Assembly (NCBI GenBank): GCA_003141855.1
Contig: PLNS01000007.1
Coordinates: 50,863 to 114,862, forward strand
Source: Candidatus Bathyarchaeota archaeon
GTDB taxonomy: Archaea; Thermoproteota; Bathyarchaeia; Bathyarchaeales; Bathycorpusculaceae
DNA: 64,000 bases
Direction: 5' to 3'
Part shown: positions 50,092-58,984 of the stretch, piece after piece
Layout of the letters: the number at the start of each line of letters is the position of its first letter
How positions within the stretch are numbered: the stretch's first letter is position 1
The notes under the pieces: model-generated
What the model saw: the letters and a program-made list of their open reading frames with translations, nothing else
Told to the model about the DNA's origin: nothing
The model's database searches: none
Made by a program: the position numbers and the translations under genes

Positions 50092-51284
50092 CGCAACGCT
50101 TCATCGTAGACTTTCATTGCGTCTTTGACGACTATGCGCCAGTCAAACCGCTCCAAAACCGTCTTTCTCGCCAATACACCCATCTCCTTAGCCTCGGCGG
50201 GGTGCTCAAGCAAGTAAAGTATCCTGTCAGCGAACTTATTTGGATTGAAGGGTTCAACCAGAAATCCGTTTTTGCCGTTCTCGATGGTTTCAGGGATGCC
50301 ACCCACGGTGGTTGTTACCACAGGCAAGCCTGTTGAGAGCGCTTCCAAGACGGCGAAGGGATGGTGCTCGTAGAAGGTGGAGAAAGCGAAGACGTCTGCG
50401 GCTTGGTAGAGTTTAGGCAATTTCTTGTCAGGGTAGTAACCCGTGAATATTATGTTGTTTTTTACGCCGAGTTTTTCTGCGTGGGCGATGAGTTTGTGCA
50501 TTTCGTCGCTTTGTCCCTTGCCTGAAATGATGAATTTCGCGTTGCCAAAGCGCTTTATGACGGCTGGCATGCTTTCGATAAGCGTAAACAAGCCTTTCCG
50601 AGCATAGAGCCTGCCCACGGAGACGATGGCTAAATCGTCTGGGTTAAACCCAAGTTCCGCCTTGACCTTACGCTTGTCAGCGGCTGGCTTGAACTTGTTT
50701 ACGTCTACGCCGTTGTGGATGACCCGTATCTTGCTTTCTGGAATCTTGTAATAGTTTGTGAGCTCCCACTTCGTGAAGTGGCTGACAGCGATGATTTTTT
50801 TGGCGCGCGCAAGCATTTTTTCTTCAAAAATCCGCAAAAACCAGTTAAAACTAACCAGAAACTTTTCGTTCGCATTCAGTCTGCTGTATGGTTCGCCTCG
50901 GATGGCTTCAGCTTCTCCCTTCCAAGTGGAGTGGACGGTGCAGACGAGGGCTTTTCCAAAGTTCGGCGGCACCGCAAAATTCGGCGTCAACGGCAATTGC
51001 GCGTGGGTGATGTCCACGTTAACGGAGTCGCGGACGCTGTTGAGTTTGCGGTAGCTGCTGCCTGCGAGCAGGAAGGATTTGACTATGGGTGTTTTGGGGA
51101 TTTTTAGGAAGAACACGTTTAGCTGGGGGTTGACTTGGATGTCTAAGGCTTGGTTTGAGCCTGTGACGACGCAGATTTTGTAGCCGTTTTTTAGGAGTTC
51201 GTTGGATAAGTAGTAGACGTATGCGCCTGTTCCGCCTGAGAGGGGCCAGTATTCGGGTGAGATAAAGCAGACTTTGCGCGCCAT
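50088..51284 (-). CDS. Glycosyltransferase family 4
   Basis: A 398-residue GT-B enzyme. CFISPEYWPLSGGTGAYVYYL opens the acceptor domain and the donor domain has VSVGRLYARKGLFTLIESM, AADVFAFSTFYEHHPFAVLEA with the E-x7-E pair, and GLPVVTTTVGGIPETI. It adds a sugar from a nucleotide donor at the cytosolic face. The start abuts the stop of the GT2 gene (no gap), forming an operon of three glycosyltransferases. It overlaps the convergent DUF362 gene by four bases. Likely part of surface glycan or lipid-linked glycan assembly used by AglB (inference). Confidence 0.9.
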   Translation of the reverse strand: MARKVCFISPEYWPLSGGTGAYVYYLSNELLKNGYKICVVTGSNQALDIQVNPQLNVFFLKIPKTPIVKSFLLAGSSYRKLNSVRDSVNVDITHAQLPLTPNFAVPPNFGKALVCTVHSTWKGEAEAIRGEPYSRLNANEKFLVSFNWFLRIFEEKMLARAKKIIAVSHFTKWELTNYYKIPESKIRVIHNGVDVNKFKPAADKRKVKAELGFNPDDLAIVSVGRLYARKGLFTLIESMPAVIKRFGNAKFIISGKGQSDEMHKLIAHAEKLGVKNNIIFTGYYPDKKLPKLYQAADVFAFSTFYEHHPFAVLEALSTGLPVVTTTVGGIPETIENGKNGFLVEPFNPNKFADRILYLLEHPAEAKEMGVLARKTVLERFDWRIVVKDAMKVYDEALR

Positions 51285-52274
51285 TTACTTGTCCTTCCCT
51301 GATAGATATCTTGCTGTAGTTATAACTGCGCCGACAAACCACGCTACCGCCCTCACGAAGTAGAGCACTACCAAACGCAGCGAAACCCAATCATTAAACT
51401 TAACTGCTATCTTGACGGCGGAATAAACAAAATACACCAACATCGCCAATAAGATTAATCCTGAAACAACCCATAAAACCCTAAGCGCTGGCACGATGCC
51501 CAGAAGGAAAAACGCGATAACCCCCAAAAGCAAGGCAGGCTGGATATTCATGCCGACATCCGTGATTTCATCGCCCCGAGCTAAACGCCCGTGTTTGAAG
51601 TAGAGTTTTAGGGTGTTTTTGCCGTATTGTAACTGTTGCCGATAATAAGCCCTAAGTGTTGGGCGGTTAAAGTGGTAACAAACCGCGCTGGGTTCGTAGG
51701 CGATTTTGTAGCCTTTGGCGCTTATGCGGAAGCCAAGGTCGGTGTCGTATTGGCTTGGCAGTTTCTCGTCCCATCCGCCCGCTTCCTCGATGACGGCTTT
51801 TTTGAGGAGCAGGTTCATTGTGGCTATGCGACCAGTGAACTTTCCTATGCGTCGGTAGCGGTTTTTGAGTTCGTAGCCGATGCTTTTTGCCCACGGGTTC
51901 TCAGCATTCCATGTTTCTATGCTACCGCTAACGCCTGCCACTTTCGACTCGGCGAGGTGGGGGATAAGTTTGTTTAGCCATTCGCCTTCGACTTTGGCGT
52001 CTGCGTCTATGAAGCCGAGGATTGGGTGGGCTGCGATTTTCATGGAGTAATTGTAAGCTGCTGGAGCGTTCAGTCGGATGGAAACTACCTTGATTGGGAA
52101 TTTCTCGGCTGTTTTGACTGTGGCGTCCTTGGAGCCGCCGTCCATAACGATGACCTCAAAAAAGCCTGCTGGATAGTTCAGCGCTAGGATTGATTTTAAG
52201 CATTCTTCGATGGTGTCTTGGCTGTTGTAGGCTGCAACTATGATTGAAACTTTAGGAGTTGCGTTATCAGCCAA
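51285..52274 (-). CDS. Glycosyltransferase family 2 with C-terminal membrane helices
   Basis: A 329-residue protein. GT-A domain: SIIVAAYNSQDTIEECLKSI at residues 9-28, VIVMDGGSKDATVKTAEK, and GFIDADAKVEGEW with the D-x-D motif. Q-x-x-RW type acceptor motif is replaced by RQQLQYGKNTL. Two to three C-terminal helices from about 245 on anchor it. Donor unknown. It lies 3 bases after the Dpm1-like gene and abuts the GT4 gene. Confidence 0.88.
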   Translation of the reverse strand: MADNATPKVSIIVAAYNSQDTIEECLKSILALNYPAGFFEVIVMDGGSKDATVKTAEKFPIKVVSIRLNAPAAYNYSMKIAAHPILGFIDADAKVEGEWLNKLIPHLAESKVAGVSGSIETWNAENPWAKSIGYELKNRYRRIGKFTGRIATMNLLLKKAVIEEAGGWDEKLPSQYDTDLGFRISAKGYKIAYEPSAVCYHFNRPTLRAYYRQQLQYGKNTLKLYFKHGRLARGDEITDVGMNIQPALLLGVIAFFLLGIVPALRVLWVVSGLILLAMLVYFVYSAVKIAVKFNDWVSLRLVVLYFVRAVAWFVGAVITTARYLSGKDK

Positions 52275-52277
52275 TGT

Positions 52278-52976
52278 TTACCCCTTCACATAAGCTAAAA
52301 CTATCGATAACAGAATTTTGGTGCCATCCACCATCGGGTCAACGCCTGACCTCCCATACGTGCGCTGCTCAAAACTAATCGGAACCTCAGCCACCCTAAA
52401 CCCTTCCTTGGCGGTTTTAACGAGCATTTCAGACTCTATTTCGTATCCGCCTGACTTTAGCCTTTGCGTGTTTAGGATTTGGCGTTTCATGGCGCGGTAA
52501 CCCGACTGGGAATCGGTGATGGCTGTGCCCGTTAAGAGTTGGATTAGGAAGTTGAAGATTCGGACTCCGAAGGCGTTTAGTTTTCTTGCGGCAACGTTTT
52601 TTTGGTTTAGATACCTTGAACCAATGACTAAATCTGTCTTGTCTTTTAGGACTGGCGTGAGGACGCGCTGGAGTTCTTCGGGGCGATGGGAACCGTCGGA
52701 GTCGATTGTGACTATCACGTCGCCTTTGGCTTTGGCAAACCCAGCCCGCAACGCGTAGCCTTTACCGAGATGCTCTTTTAGAGTATAAAGTTTGACGCCG
52801 TGCCTTCCGGCTACTTCAAGCGATTTATCGTAAGAATGGTCATCTACGACTATTACCTCATATTTCAAGCCAATTTGCTGCATAGCCGTTTTTGTGCGGT
52901 CGATAATGTTGCCTATGGTTAATTCCTCGTTGTAAACGGGAATTATGACGGAAAGCAGCATTTCCCTTCGGCTCAT
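52278..52976 (-). CDS. Dpm1-like polyprenyl-phosphate sugar synthase (GT2)
   Basis: A 232-residue single-domain GT-A enzyme without membrane helices. SVIIPVYNEELTIGNIID, IVVDDHSYDKSLEVA and VIVTIDSDGSHRPEEL contain the donor site with the DSDGSH catalytic motif of dolichyl-phosphate mannose or glucose synthases, and DLVIGSRYL and SQSGYRAMKR follow. It should make dolichyl-phosphate mannose or glucose, a donor for external glycan building. Start could be residue 6 (MLLSVIIP). First gene of a three-gene glycosyltransferase operon. Confidence 0.9.
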   Translation of the reverse strand: MSRREMLLSVIIPVYNEELTIGNIIDRTKTAMQQIGLKYEVIVVDDHSYDKSLEVAGRHGVKLYTLKEHLGKGYALRAGFAKAKGDVIVTIDSDGSHRPEELQRVLTPVLKDKTDLVIGSRYLNQKNVAARKLNAFGVRIFNFLIQLLTGTAITDSQSGYRAMKRQILNTQRLKSGGYEIESEMLVKTAKEGFRVAEVPISFEQRTYGRSGVDPMVDGTKILLSIVLAYVKG

Positions 52977-53059
52977 TTTATTTAAGAAGCCAATGGAAGA
53001 ACTTATAAAGTTTGGCTCCTCAACCTTGTAAACAATCGACTGGGTAGTTTGAGCTTAAG

Positions 53060-53614
53060 ATGGAAACTGCTATGAAGATTAAAGTTGAAGGCGACCGAAA
53101 GGTTTGGTTTTCCATGTGGTTCTTGGGGGCAGTTGTCACTTTCGGCGTTGCGTTTTTTCCGATGTTTTACCGTTTGGTTGATGGTAGGAACAGGCATTTC
53201 CGAAAAGAGGCAGAATTTGAAGCGCGGGTTGCTGCTTATTTGAAGGGTCATGGGGAGGAGCCGCCAGCAGTAAGCGAGCGGTTCAAAGCGATGAACGCGA
53301 CGGCATGGGCTGCCAGCATCATACTAATCGTGCCCGTTTTCATCATCGCTTACTTATTATCCAAAGATTTAGCAGTTCACGAACAAAATCAGGACGCCTT
53401 CCTTGCAGCTGCTCTACCAGAGCGAGTGTTTATGCCGCAGACAATACCGATAAAAACTTATGCTTTGATTACCTTAGTCACATTGGGCGTTGGGGTGGTA
53501 TATTGGCTCTACAAGGTTGTTAACTTGTATAACGCTCACTTTAAGGCGCACTTGCAAGTGGAGAAAGAGTTAGGTCGATTGATGGAGGAAGAGAAAGTTG
53601 TCGAGCACATGTAA
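53060..53614 (+). CDS. Hypothetical membrane protein
   Basis: A 184-residue protein with helices at about 15-37, 82-101 and 129-147, and long charged cytosolic parts between (RNRHFRKEAEFEARVAAYLK). YWLYKVVNLYNAHFKAH near the C-terminus resembles short membrane proteins of the DUF4234 kind, a weak impression. Its stop lies 17 bases inside the CobD-like gene, so they are coupled. No function can be given. Confidence 0.6.
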   Translation: METAMKIKVEGDRKVWFSMWFLGAVVTFGVAFFPMFYRLVDGRNRHFRKEAEFEARVAAYLKGHGEEPPAVSERFKAMNATAWAASIILIVPVFIIAYLLSKDLAVHEQNQDAFLAAALPERVFMPQTIPIKTYALITLVTLGVGVVYWLYKVVNLYNAHFKAHLQVEKELGRLMEEEKVVEHM

Positions 53615-54710
53615 AAAACGCAGGTTCGTTAGCCACGGAGGAGACATCTGGGGTTTTAGCAGAAAATACAACATCCCCCTAGACGAAGTGCTTGAGTTCA
53701 GCGGACCCATAAACTTTCTTGGACCACCCCCAAAAGCCATCGAAGCGGTTAAGCAGAATGCACGGTTAATTCGGTTTTATCCTGACCCAAACCCAGTGGA
53801 GTTCAAGGAGGAAACCGCCAAGTATGTTGGGCACGGGGTTGAAGAGGAAAACATCCTTTTGGGCAACGGGTCAATCGAGCTCATCTACATGATTGCGGAG
53901 AGTCTGCCGCGTGGGTTTAAGGCGCTGATTCCAGTGCCATCTTTTTCGGAATATGAGAAAGCGGCGCTTCGGGTTGGCGGAGAACCAGTGTTTGTCCAGT
54001 TGCCAGAAAACTTTGCACTTGAAATAGACAAAATCAAGAAGGCTGTCACCGAAGACACAAAGATAATGTGCATTTGCAACCCCCACAGTCCCTCGGGAAC
54101 CCTCTACAGCAAGCAAATGCTCTTGGACCTCGCAGAGTTCTGCAACAAAAAAGACATCATCTTTAGCGTTGACGAGAACTACATCGAGTTCGCCGACAAA
54201 GGCGAAGAAACCACACTGGTAGGCATGGTGAAAGAGTACGAGAACCTCTTTGTTATTCGCTCAGTCACCAAGTTCTACGGCATGGCAGGCATACGCTTTG
54301 GCTACGCAATCGCAGCGGGAAACCTCATCGACAAACTGGAAACGGTTAGGCAACCATGGAGCATCAACGGTTTAGCAGGCGCAGTGACGCTGGCAGCGTT
54401 CAACGACACAGAATTCATCAAGAACACCAAGCAAACCATCGCCAAAGAACGAGCTACACTCGCCAAAAGCCTGGGCGAAATTGAAGGCTTACACGTCTAC
54501 CCATCCGTAACCAACTTTCTGCTCGTAAAAATCCAGAACCCCAAAATCACATCCACCATGCTTAAGGAGCTACTGGCTAAGGAGCGCATCCTAATCCGCG
54601 ACTGCTGCACCTTCATGGGCTTAGACGACCACTATTTCCGTGTTACAGTAAGATCAGCTAGAGATAACCAGCAACTCGTAAAAAAAATAAAACAAATACT
54701 AAACGAATAG
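53598..54710 (+). CDS. Threonine-phosphate decarboxylase CobD-like / histidinol-phosphate aminotransferase-like enzyme
   Basis: A 370-residue fold-type I PLP enzyme, TTG start with GGAGG nine bases upstream. The N-terminus SHGGDIWGFSRKYNIPLDEV then LEFSGPINFLGPPPKAI follows CobD (HGG...LDFS.NINPLGPP). LGNGSIELIYM, CNPHSPSGTLYS, SVDENYIEF and RSVTKFYGMAGIRFGYA (with the PLP Lys) complete the fold. CobD makes aminopropanol phosphate from threonine phosphate, a cobamide building block, consistent with cobS and cobY at 21670. HisC activity is the alternative. The preceding gene is a small membrane protein. Confidence 0.78.
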   Translation: MSSTCKKRRFVSHGGDIWGFSRKYNIPLDEVLEFSGPINFLGPPPKAIEAVKQNARLIRFYPDPNPVEFKEETAKYVGHGVEEENILLGNGSIELIYMIAESLPRGFKALIPVPSFSEYEKAALRVGGEPVFVQLPENFALEIDKIKKAVTEDTKIMCICNPHSPSGTLYSKQMLLDLAEFCNKKDIIFSVDENYIEFADKGEETTLVGMVKEYENLFVIRSVTKFYGMAGIRFGYAIAAGNLIDKLETVRQPWSINGLAGAVTLAAFNDTEFIKNTKQTIAKERATLAKSLGEIEGLHVYPSVTNFLLVKIQNPKITSTMLKELLAKERILIRDCCTFMGLDDHYFRVTVRSARDNQQLVKKIKQILNE

Positions 54711-54745
54711 ATCAAAGGCATAACATATTCGCCGAGCTTTTTTCC

Positions 54746-55324
54746 CTATATTTGCTCACAATCAGGCAGAAAACAGTATTTGCATCTTAGTAAGTTATCA
54801 GTTTTGTTAAAGGTGAATATTTCTCCTTTTTTCAGTTTCTGACAAAAACTTTTGACAAGAGTTATTAGTTCAAGTCTCTCTTTTTTTGATAATTTTATTT
54901 CTTCTTGCCCTTTCTCGCTTACAACATATCCTTTACCTTTTTTTGTTGCCGCAAGAAAAAATTTCATCCGAAATTTATGAACACCATCTGTAGGAGCATT
55001 GGGATCATTATGGTCGAGCATATCTAGAAAAATCCTTTGAATTTCAACAGTTGTAGGTTCACCGGTTGAAAAATTAACGAAATTATTCTTAACTATCATA
55101 AGGGATTCTTGTGGAAATAAAAGATAATACTTTGCCAAACGCTGGCAATATTCAAAATATATGGCTATTGAGGTTATTTCTATCTTTTTGTTCGAATCTG
55201 CGAAATTCAATTTCTCTTCCTTCAAAGGACTGAATAACTTTATTATTTTAGTGTCACAATCGAATTTAGTGCAAGTTTGACAAGAAGGATTCTGACACCA
55301 AATTGGAGGGTAAATCCTAGGCAT
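54746..55324 (-). CDS. Hypothetical protein with Cys clusters, accessory island
   Basis: A 192-residue, AT-rich gene. The N-terminus has CQNPSCQTCTKFDC and the C-terminus CKYCFLPDC, so two Cys-rich ends could bind one or two zinc or Fe-S sites around a helical middle (SKKERLELITLVKSFCQKLK near the end). No family is recognised. It lies 35 bases downstream of 55360-55914 in the same direction and both are divergent from the FRG gene. Confidence 0.6.
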   Translation of the reverse strand: MPRIYPPIWCQNPSCQTCTKFDCDTKIIKLFSPLKEEKLNFADSNKKIEITSIAIYFEYCQRLAKYYLLFPQESLMIVKNNFVNFSTGEPTTVEIQRIFLDMLDHNDPNAPTDGVHKFRMKFFLAATKKGKGYVVSEKGQEEIKLSKKERLELITLVKSFCQKLKKGEIFTFNKTDNLLRCKYCFLPDCEQI

Positions 55325-55359
55325 TATTTATTCGTCCCTTCTTCTTTAATTGACTAAAT

Positions 55360-55914
55360 TTACACGAATTTATTTTCAATAACAATCCATTGACCATTTT
55401 TTTCCTTAACCATCATATCAGTAACACCGGATATATTTGAAAGGTCTTTAAAGTTACTTTCAGATAAATCCCTGGAGCCGGTCGGTAACAAGATGACCGT
55501 CGCTAGATTGGCATCTTCCGTTATGTCAAAACCTGCTGAGGTTTCAATTAAAAACAAATTAGCTATCGATTTTGTCGGTACTGCTAATTCAAGTATTCCT
55601 GTTTCAGTATCAATCTTAAATATTCCTTTTTCAACTAAAAGGTCAAAGCTTCTTCTTGATGCTTCCTCAGGGGTATCATCAGCAATAGATTGAATCTTAA
55701 TCAATGTTTCTTTAGTTAGCACTAGTGAAGGTGGAATATTAAATGTCAACTCATAGATTGAAAAGCCCTTTTGTTCTCTCGCAAGTTTATGCTCGAGAAA
55801 GTACTTAACGAGTTTTAGTCCGACAGGTGAGCCATATTTAGTTGTCATGTAATTAAGTAATTTGAACGTTCTTTTCCTATCAATTTCATTGTCACTGATT
55901 CTTTCTATCTTCAT
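55360..55914 (-). CDS. Hypothetical soluble protein, accessory island
   Basis: A 184-residue protein with no signal or membrane segment. Helical N-terminus (RKRTFKLLNYMTTKYG...), an alpha/beta region with LLVEKGIFKIDTETGILEL that resembles a winged helix, then DANLATVILLPTGSRDLSES and a C-terminal strand pair KEKNGQWIVIENKFV. The winged-helix reading is tentative. The 40-bp space to the FRG gene start must hold both promoters, so this gene could regulate the island. Confidence 0.5.
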   Translation of the reverse strand: MKIERISDNEIDRKRTFKLLNYMTTKYGSPVGLKLVKYFLEHKLAREQKGFSIYELTFNIPPSLVLTKETLIKIQSIADDTPEEASRRSFDLLVEKGIFKIDTETGILELAVPTKSIANLFLIETSAGFDITEDANLATVILLPTGSRDLSESNFKDLSNISGVTDMMVKEKNGQWIVIENKFV

Positions 55915-55954
55915 CGTAAACCCTTAAAATAATTGTAGCGCTTATATTATTAAA

Positions 55955-57274
55955 ATGCAATCAATTGAAATAACTTCACTTGAAGATTTTCAATTAATAG
56001 TAACACGATTTAGCTCCAAAAAGGGTAAAATAGCTTTTCGAGGTCAAACTTCCGAGAGATCGCTCATACCTAGCATATACAGAGGCAATATCACATCTGC
56101 CCGTTTTCCAGGTTGCATTCCTTCTCTAACAGCGAATTGGAATGTTTGTGCAAAAAGGATTGTCTCGGGTTTCGGAGTTCGCCCGAATAATTTCAAAATC
56201 GAAGCAATTATGCAGCATTATGGCTATCGTTCAACTTTTATTGATGTTAGCACCAATCCAATTATTGCTCTTTGGTTTGCACTCCATCAATTTAAAAATG
56301 AGCAAGCACCGCTTTTTATTGGAGATGAACTACGTTCGGCCGTTTTTCAGAGGTCTTATTACGTCTCAACACAGAAAGGGTACGTCTATATCGTTAAGTG
56401 CCCCAGTCATGCCGATCACAGATATGTGGAGCTAACCAAAATAATGCCTGAATCTGCAAAAAGGATACACAAACAGGAAGCTGGTGCAATATTTTGCTCG
56501 CCAAAGCGCATTTCAGCTGACAGTCTTATAATAAAGAAGTTTACAATAATAGATGATGGTTGGTTTAGTAAATCAAAGTATAATCTTAAGACCTCTGAAC
56601 TTTTCCCGCCTCCCAGCGCAGATACATTTTACCGTCAACTTTGCACAATCCCCTACTATATCACTCCCGATAAAGAAGAAAAAAAACTCATGATTGGGCA
56701 TCCACTACTAGGCATGTTTCCAATATACGCACAGTCGCCCAAGGAAATAATCCTTGAATATGCACCTTTCACAAAAATATTGCAAACATACCCTTCGCTT
56801 AAATGGAACATAGCTAGAGAAGTGGTTAACTGCGAAGATAAAAGATTTAAAGTTAGAGGAGCCACCAAAATAATTTTCTCGAGATTAATGACGGATCATG
56901 TCACAAAGTTATTTTCTTGGAAAAGAATTTGCAAAAACAGTTTACCTTCAAACAATCTTATTTTTGAATTTGAGCCAGAGGCTTCAATAGTCACGCCGTC
57001 CACAAAAGCTCTAGATCAAGTGGTACTTGGTTTATGGGTTGTCTTTGGGGATAAATACCTTCACGTTGCAGAAATTGTGGATAATTTTAAAGAGTTATTA
57101 TTTAATCATGGATGCATCTATTCTTTACCTGATCTAACCCTTATCCAAAAGAGCTGCAATTGCTCGGATCATAATAAGGATCTATCGACAATCTTATACC
57201 TCCTTCATGAATTATCCAGAAATGTGCTTAAACTAAGAAAGTTAGACAGTGAATATTGGATGGTAACGAAATAA
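55955..57274 (+). CDS. FRG-domain protein
   Basis: A 439-residue protein. The FRG domain (residues about 10-210) is marked by AFRGQTSERSLIPSIYRG with FRGQ at 28-31 and by QHYGYRSTFIDVSTNPIIAL at 87-106, matching the family pattern FRGQ...PS..R and QHYG.PTRLLD.T.NP..AL.FA. FRG proteins are widespread on bacterial and phage accessory regions; some are thought to be toxins or nucleotide-modifying enzymes of defence systems. The C-terminal part has no named domain. The gene is AT-rich and uses many AAA/ATA codons, unlike nearby genes. It is divergent from two unknown genes and followed by R2 copy C. Confidence 0.75.
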   Translation: MQSIEITSLEDFQLIVTRFSSKKGKIAFRGQTSERSLIPSIYRGNITSARFPGCIPSLTANWNVCAKRIVSGFGVRPNNFKIEAIMQHYGYRSTFIDVSTNPIIALWFALHQFKNEQAPLFIGDELRSAVFQRSYYVSTQKGYVYIVKCPSHADHRYVELTKIMPESAKRIHKQEAGAIFCSPKRISADSLIIKKFTIIDDGWFSKSKYNLKTSELFPPPSADTFYRQLCTIPYYITPDKEEKKLMIGHPLLGMFPIYAQSPKEIILEYAPFTKILQTYPSLKWNIAREVVNCEDKRFKVRGATKIIFSRLMTDHVTKLFSWKRICKNSLPSNNLIFEFEPEASIVTPSTKALDQVVLGLWVVFGDKYLHVAEIVDNFKELLFNHGCIYSLPDLTLIQKSCNCSDHNKDLSTILYLLHELSRNVLKLRKLDSEYWMVTK

Positions 57275-57320
57275 GTTAAATTACTATCTCTTTTAAGCCT
57301 GATGTTTCAGTATATGTCGG

Positions 57321-57408
57321 CATATTTGGATCCTAATAGGGGTTCATTGCAGAAACCTATAGGGGGTAGGCCGCCATTGCCCTTTTTCCAGCCGATAAAA
57401 TGTTAAAA
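57321..57408. repeat. Intergenic repeat R2, copy C
   Basis: Matches 41090-41177: CATATTTGGA, TCCTAATA, GCAGAAACCTATAGGGGGTA and a T-rich part followed by AAAATGTTAAAAA. It lies between the FRG gene and the broken radical SAM gene, at the edge of the accessory island. On the minus strand it includes the C-rich box GGCCTACCCCCTATAGG. Confidence 0.65.
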
Positions 57409-57488
57409 AGCGCTGATGATTCAACCCCATATACTGCAAAATCACTGGCAAAATCCATATCAGCGCCTTGTTCCGTTAAAGCTATAAA

Positions 57489-58967
57489 GTGCGCAATTCA
57501 TCAAAAGGAACAATTAACCTTTCACACAGAGGCAAAACCGTGCCCGCCCAACCTAAACAAAAAAATTCTAAACCCAAAACCGAAAACAACACCATCCTGC
57601 TCATGACCACGGCGCCCCCTGAAAACGGTGCATGGTACCTTGGCAAACGTTTGCCTCCAATCGGCTTAATGTACGTTGCCGCAGCACTCGAAAAAGCAGG
57701 CTTCCAAGTTCAGATGCTCGACAACTACCTCATGAAAAAAACCACCGAAGAAATCAAACAGTTAATTACACAAGTTAATCCCCAAATCGTGGGCATAACA
57801 TGCGGCTCAGCCACTTACCCGCGCTGCATAGAAACCGCCAAAGCCATCAAACAAACAAAGCCCGACTGCAAAATAGTTGTTGGCGGATGGCACGCATCAT
57901 ACATGCCCGACAGCTTACTTGCAAACCCCGAAATTGACTATGTCGTCATGGGTGAAGGCGAAAAAGCAATCACCGAACTCGCCACCGCCATCACAAACGG
58001 CAACGAAAAAGCCGCCGCAACCATCCCAGGCGTCGCATGCAAACGCAGCGGCGAAAACATCAAGAACCCGCCCACATTCATCGAGAACATAGATGAAATA
58101 CCCTACCCAGCAAGACACCTTCTGCCACTTGAACTATACGACAGAACCATAGAGTTTTTAGACGCTAAACCCGCCGACGTCATGAGCATCTCACGCGGAT
58201 GCGTTTACAACTGCGGCTTTTGCGAAACACGCAAGCTTTGGGGAAACATTGCAGAGGCTTTAGTCCACAAAGAGTCATCGGCGAAATCCAAGACCTGATG
58301 AATAGGTATGGCACGAAGGGAATCTATTTTATCAATGACAACTTTACGCTGAGAAAGAAAGAGACCGCTGAACTCTGCAACTTGATGCTTGAGAACAAGC
58401 TGGATTTGGAATGGGTCTGCGACACACGCGTCGACCTTGTCAACGATGAGCTTTTAGCTTTAATGAGCAAAGCTGGGTGCAAAACCATTTGGTTTGGTGT
58501 CGAATCAGCCTCACCAAGAATCCTGCAGCGCATTGGCAGAAACACAACTCCTCAAGAGGTGGAAACCGCCTTTAAGCTCTGCAAAAAAAAACGGCATCAA
58601 AATAGCCTGCTCATTCATGCTCGGCTTACCCGACGAGACATTAAAGGACATGGAAGCCTCCCTAAAATTCGCCAAAAAACTCAACCCCGACTGGTGCCAA
58701 TTCAACACCTTCATCGCCTACCCAGACAGCAGACTCTATAATGAATTGCTCGCAAGCGGTAATTACGTGAAACTGGACGAGTTTTTGCTGAGCGTAAAAA
58801 CCGACGAGTTCGACTACAACTCGCTTATGGCGGTTCAGAGGCGGTTCTTTAAGGAATTCCACATGACGCCCAAACAAATAATGAAGAGAATCAGACGTGA
58901 AGGCGCAATAAACTTCGCGAAACGCAGGCTCTTGGGCGGCACAAAGAAGAGCACTGGAATCGCTTAA
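57489..58967 (+). pseudogene. B12-binding radical SAM protein with two frameshifts
   Basis: Three consecutive frames form one 490-residue protein. Frame 1 (57489 to about 58255) has a cobalamin-binding domain (LPPIGLMYVAAALEKAGFQV, IVVGGWHASYMPDS) and the radical SAM motif SRGCVYNCGFCETRK. It then shifts near 58255 to RGFSPQRVIGEIQDL, continuing to the A9 run at 58582-58590, where with one A less the third frame KKNGIKIACSFMLGLPDET gives the rest to 58967. Each of the three parts fits the family, so the gene is broken or mis-sequenced. It probably acted in lipid, cofactor or methyl transfer like other B12-radical SAM enzymes. Confidence 0.85.
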
Positions 58968-58984
58968 GTTTGGGATGATGTATT

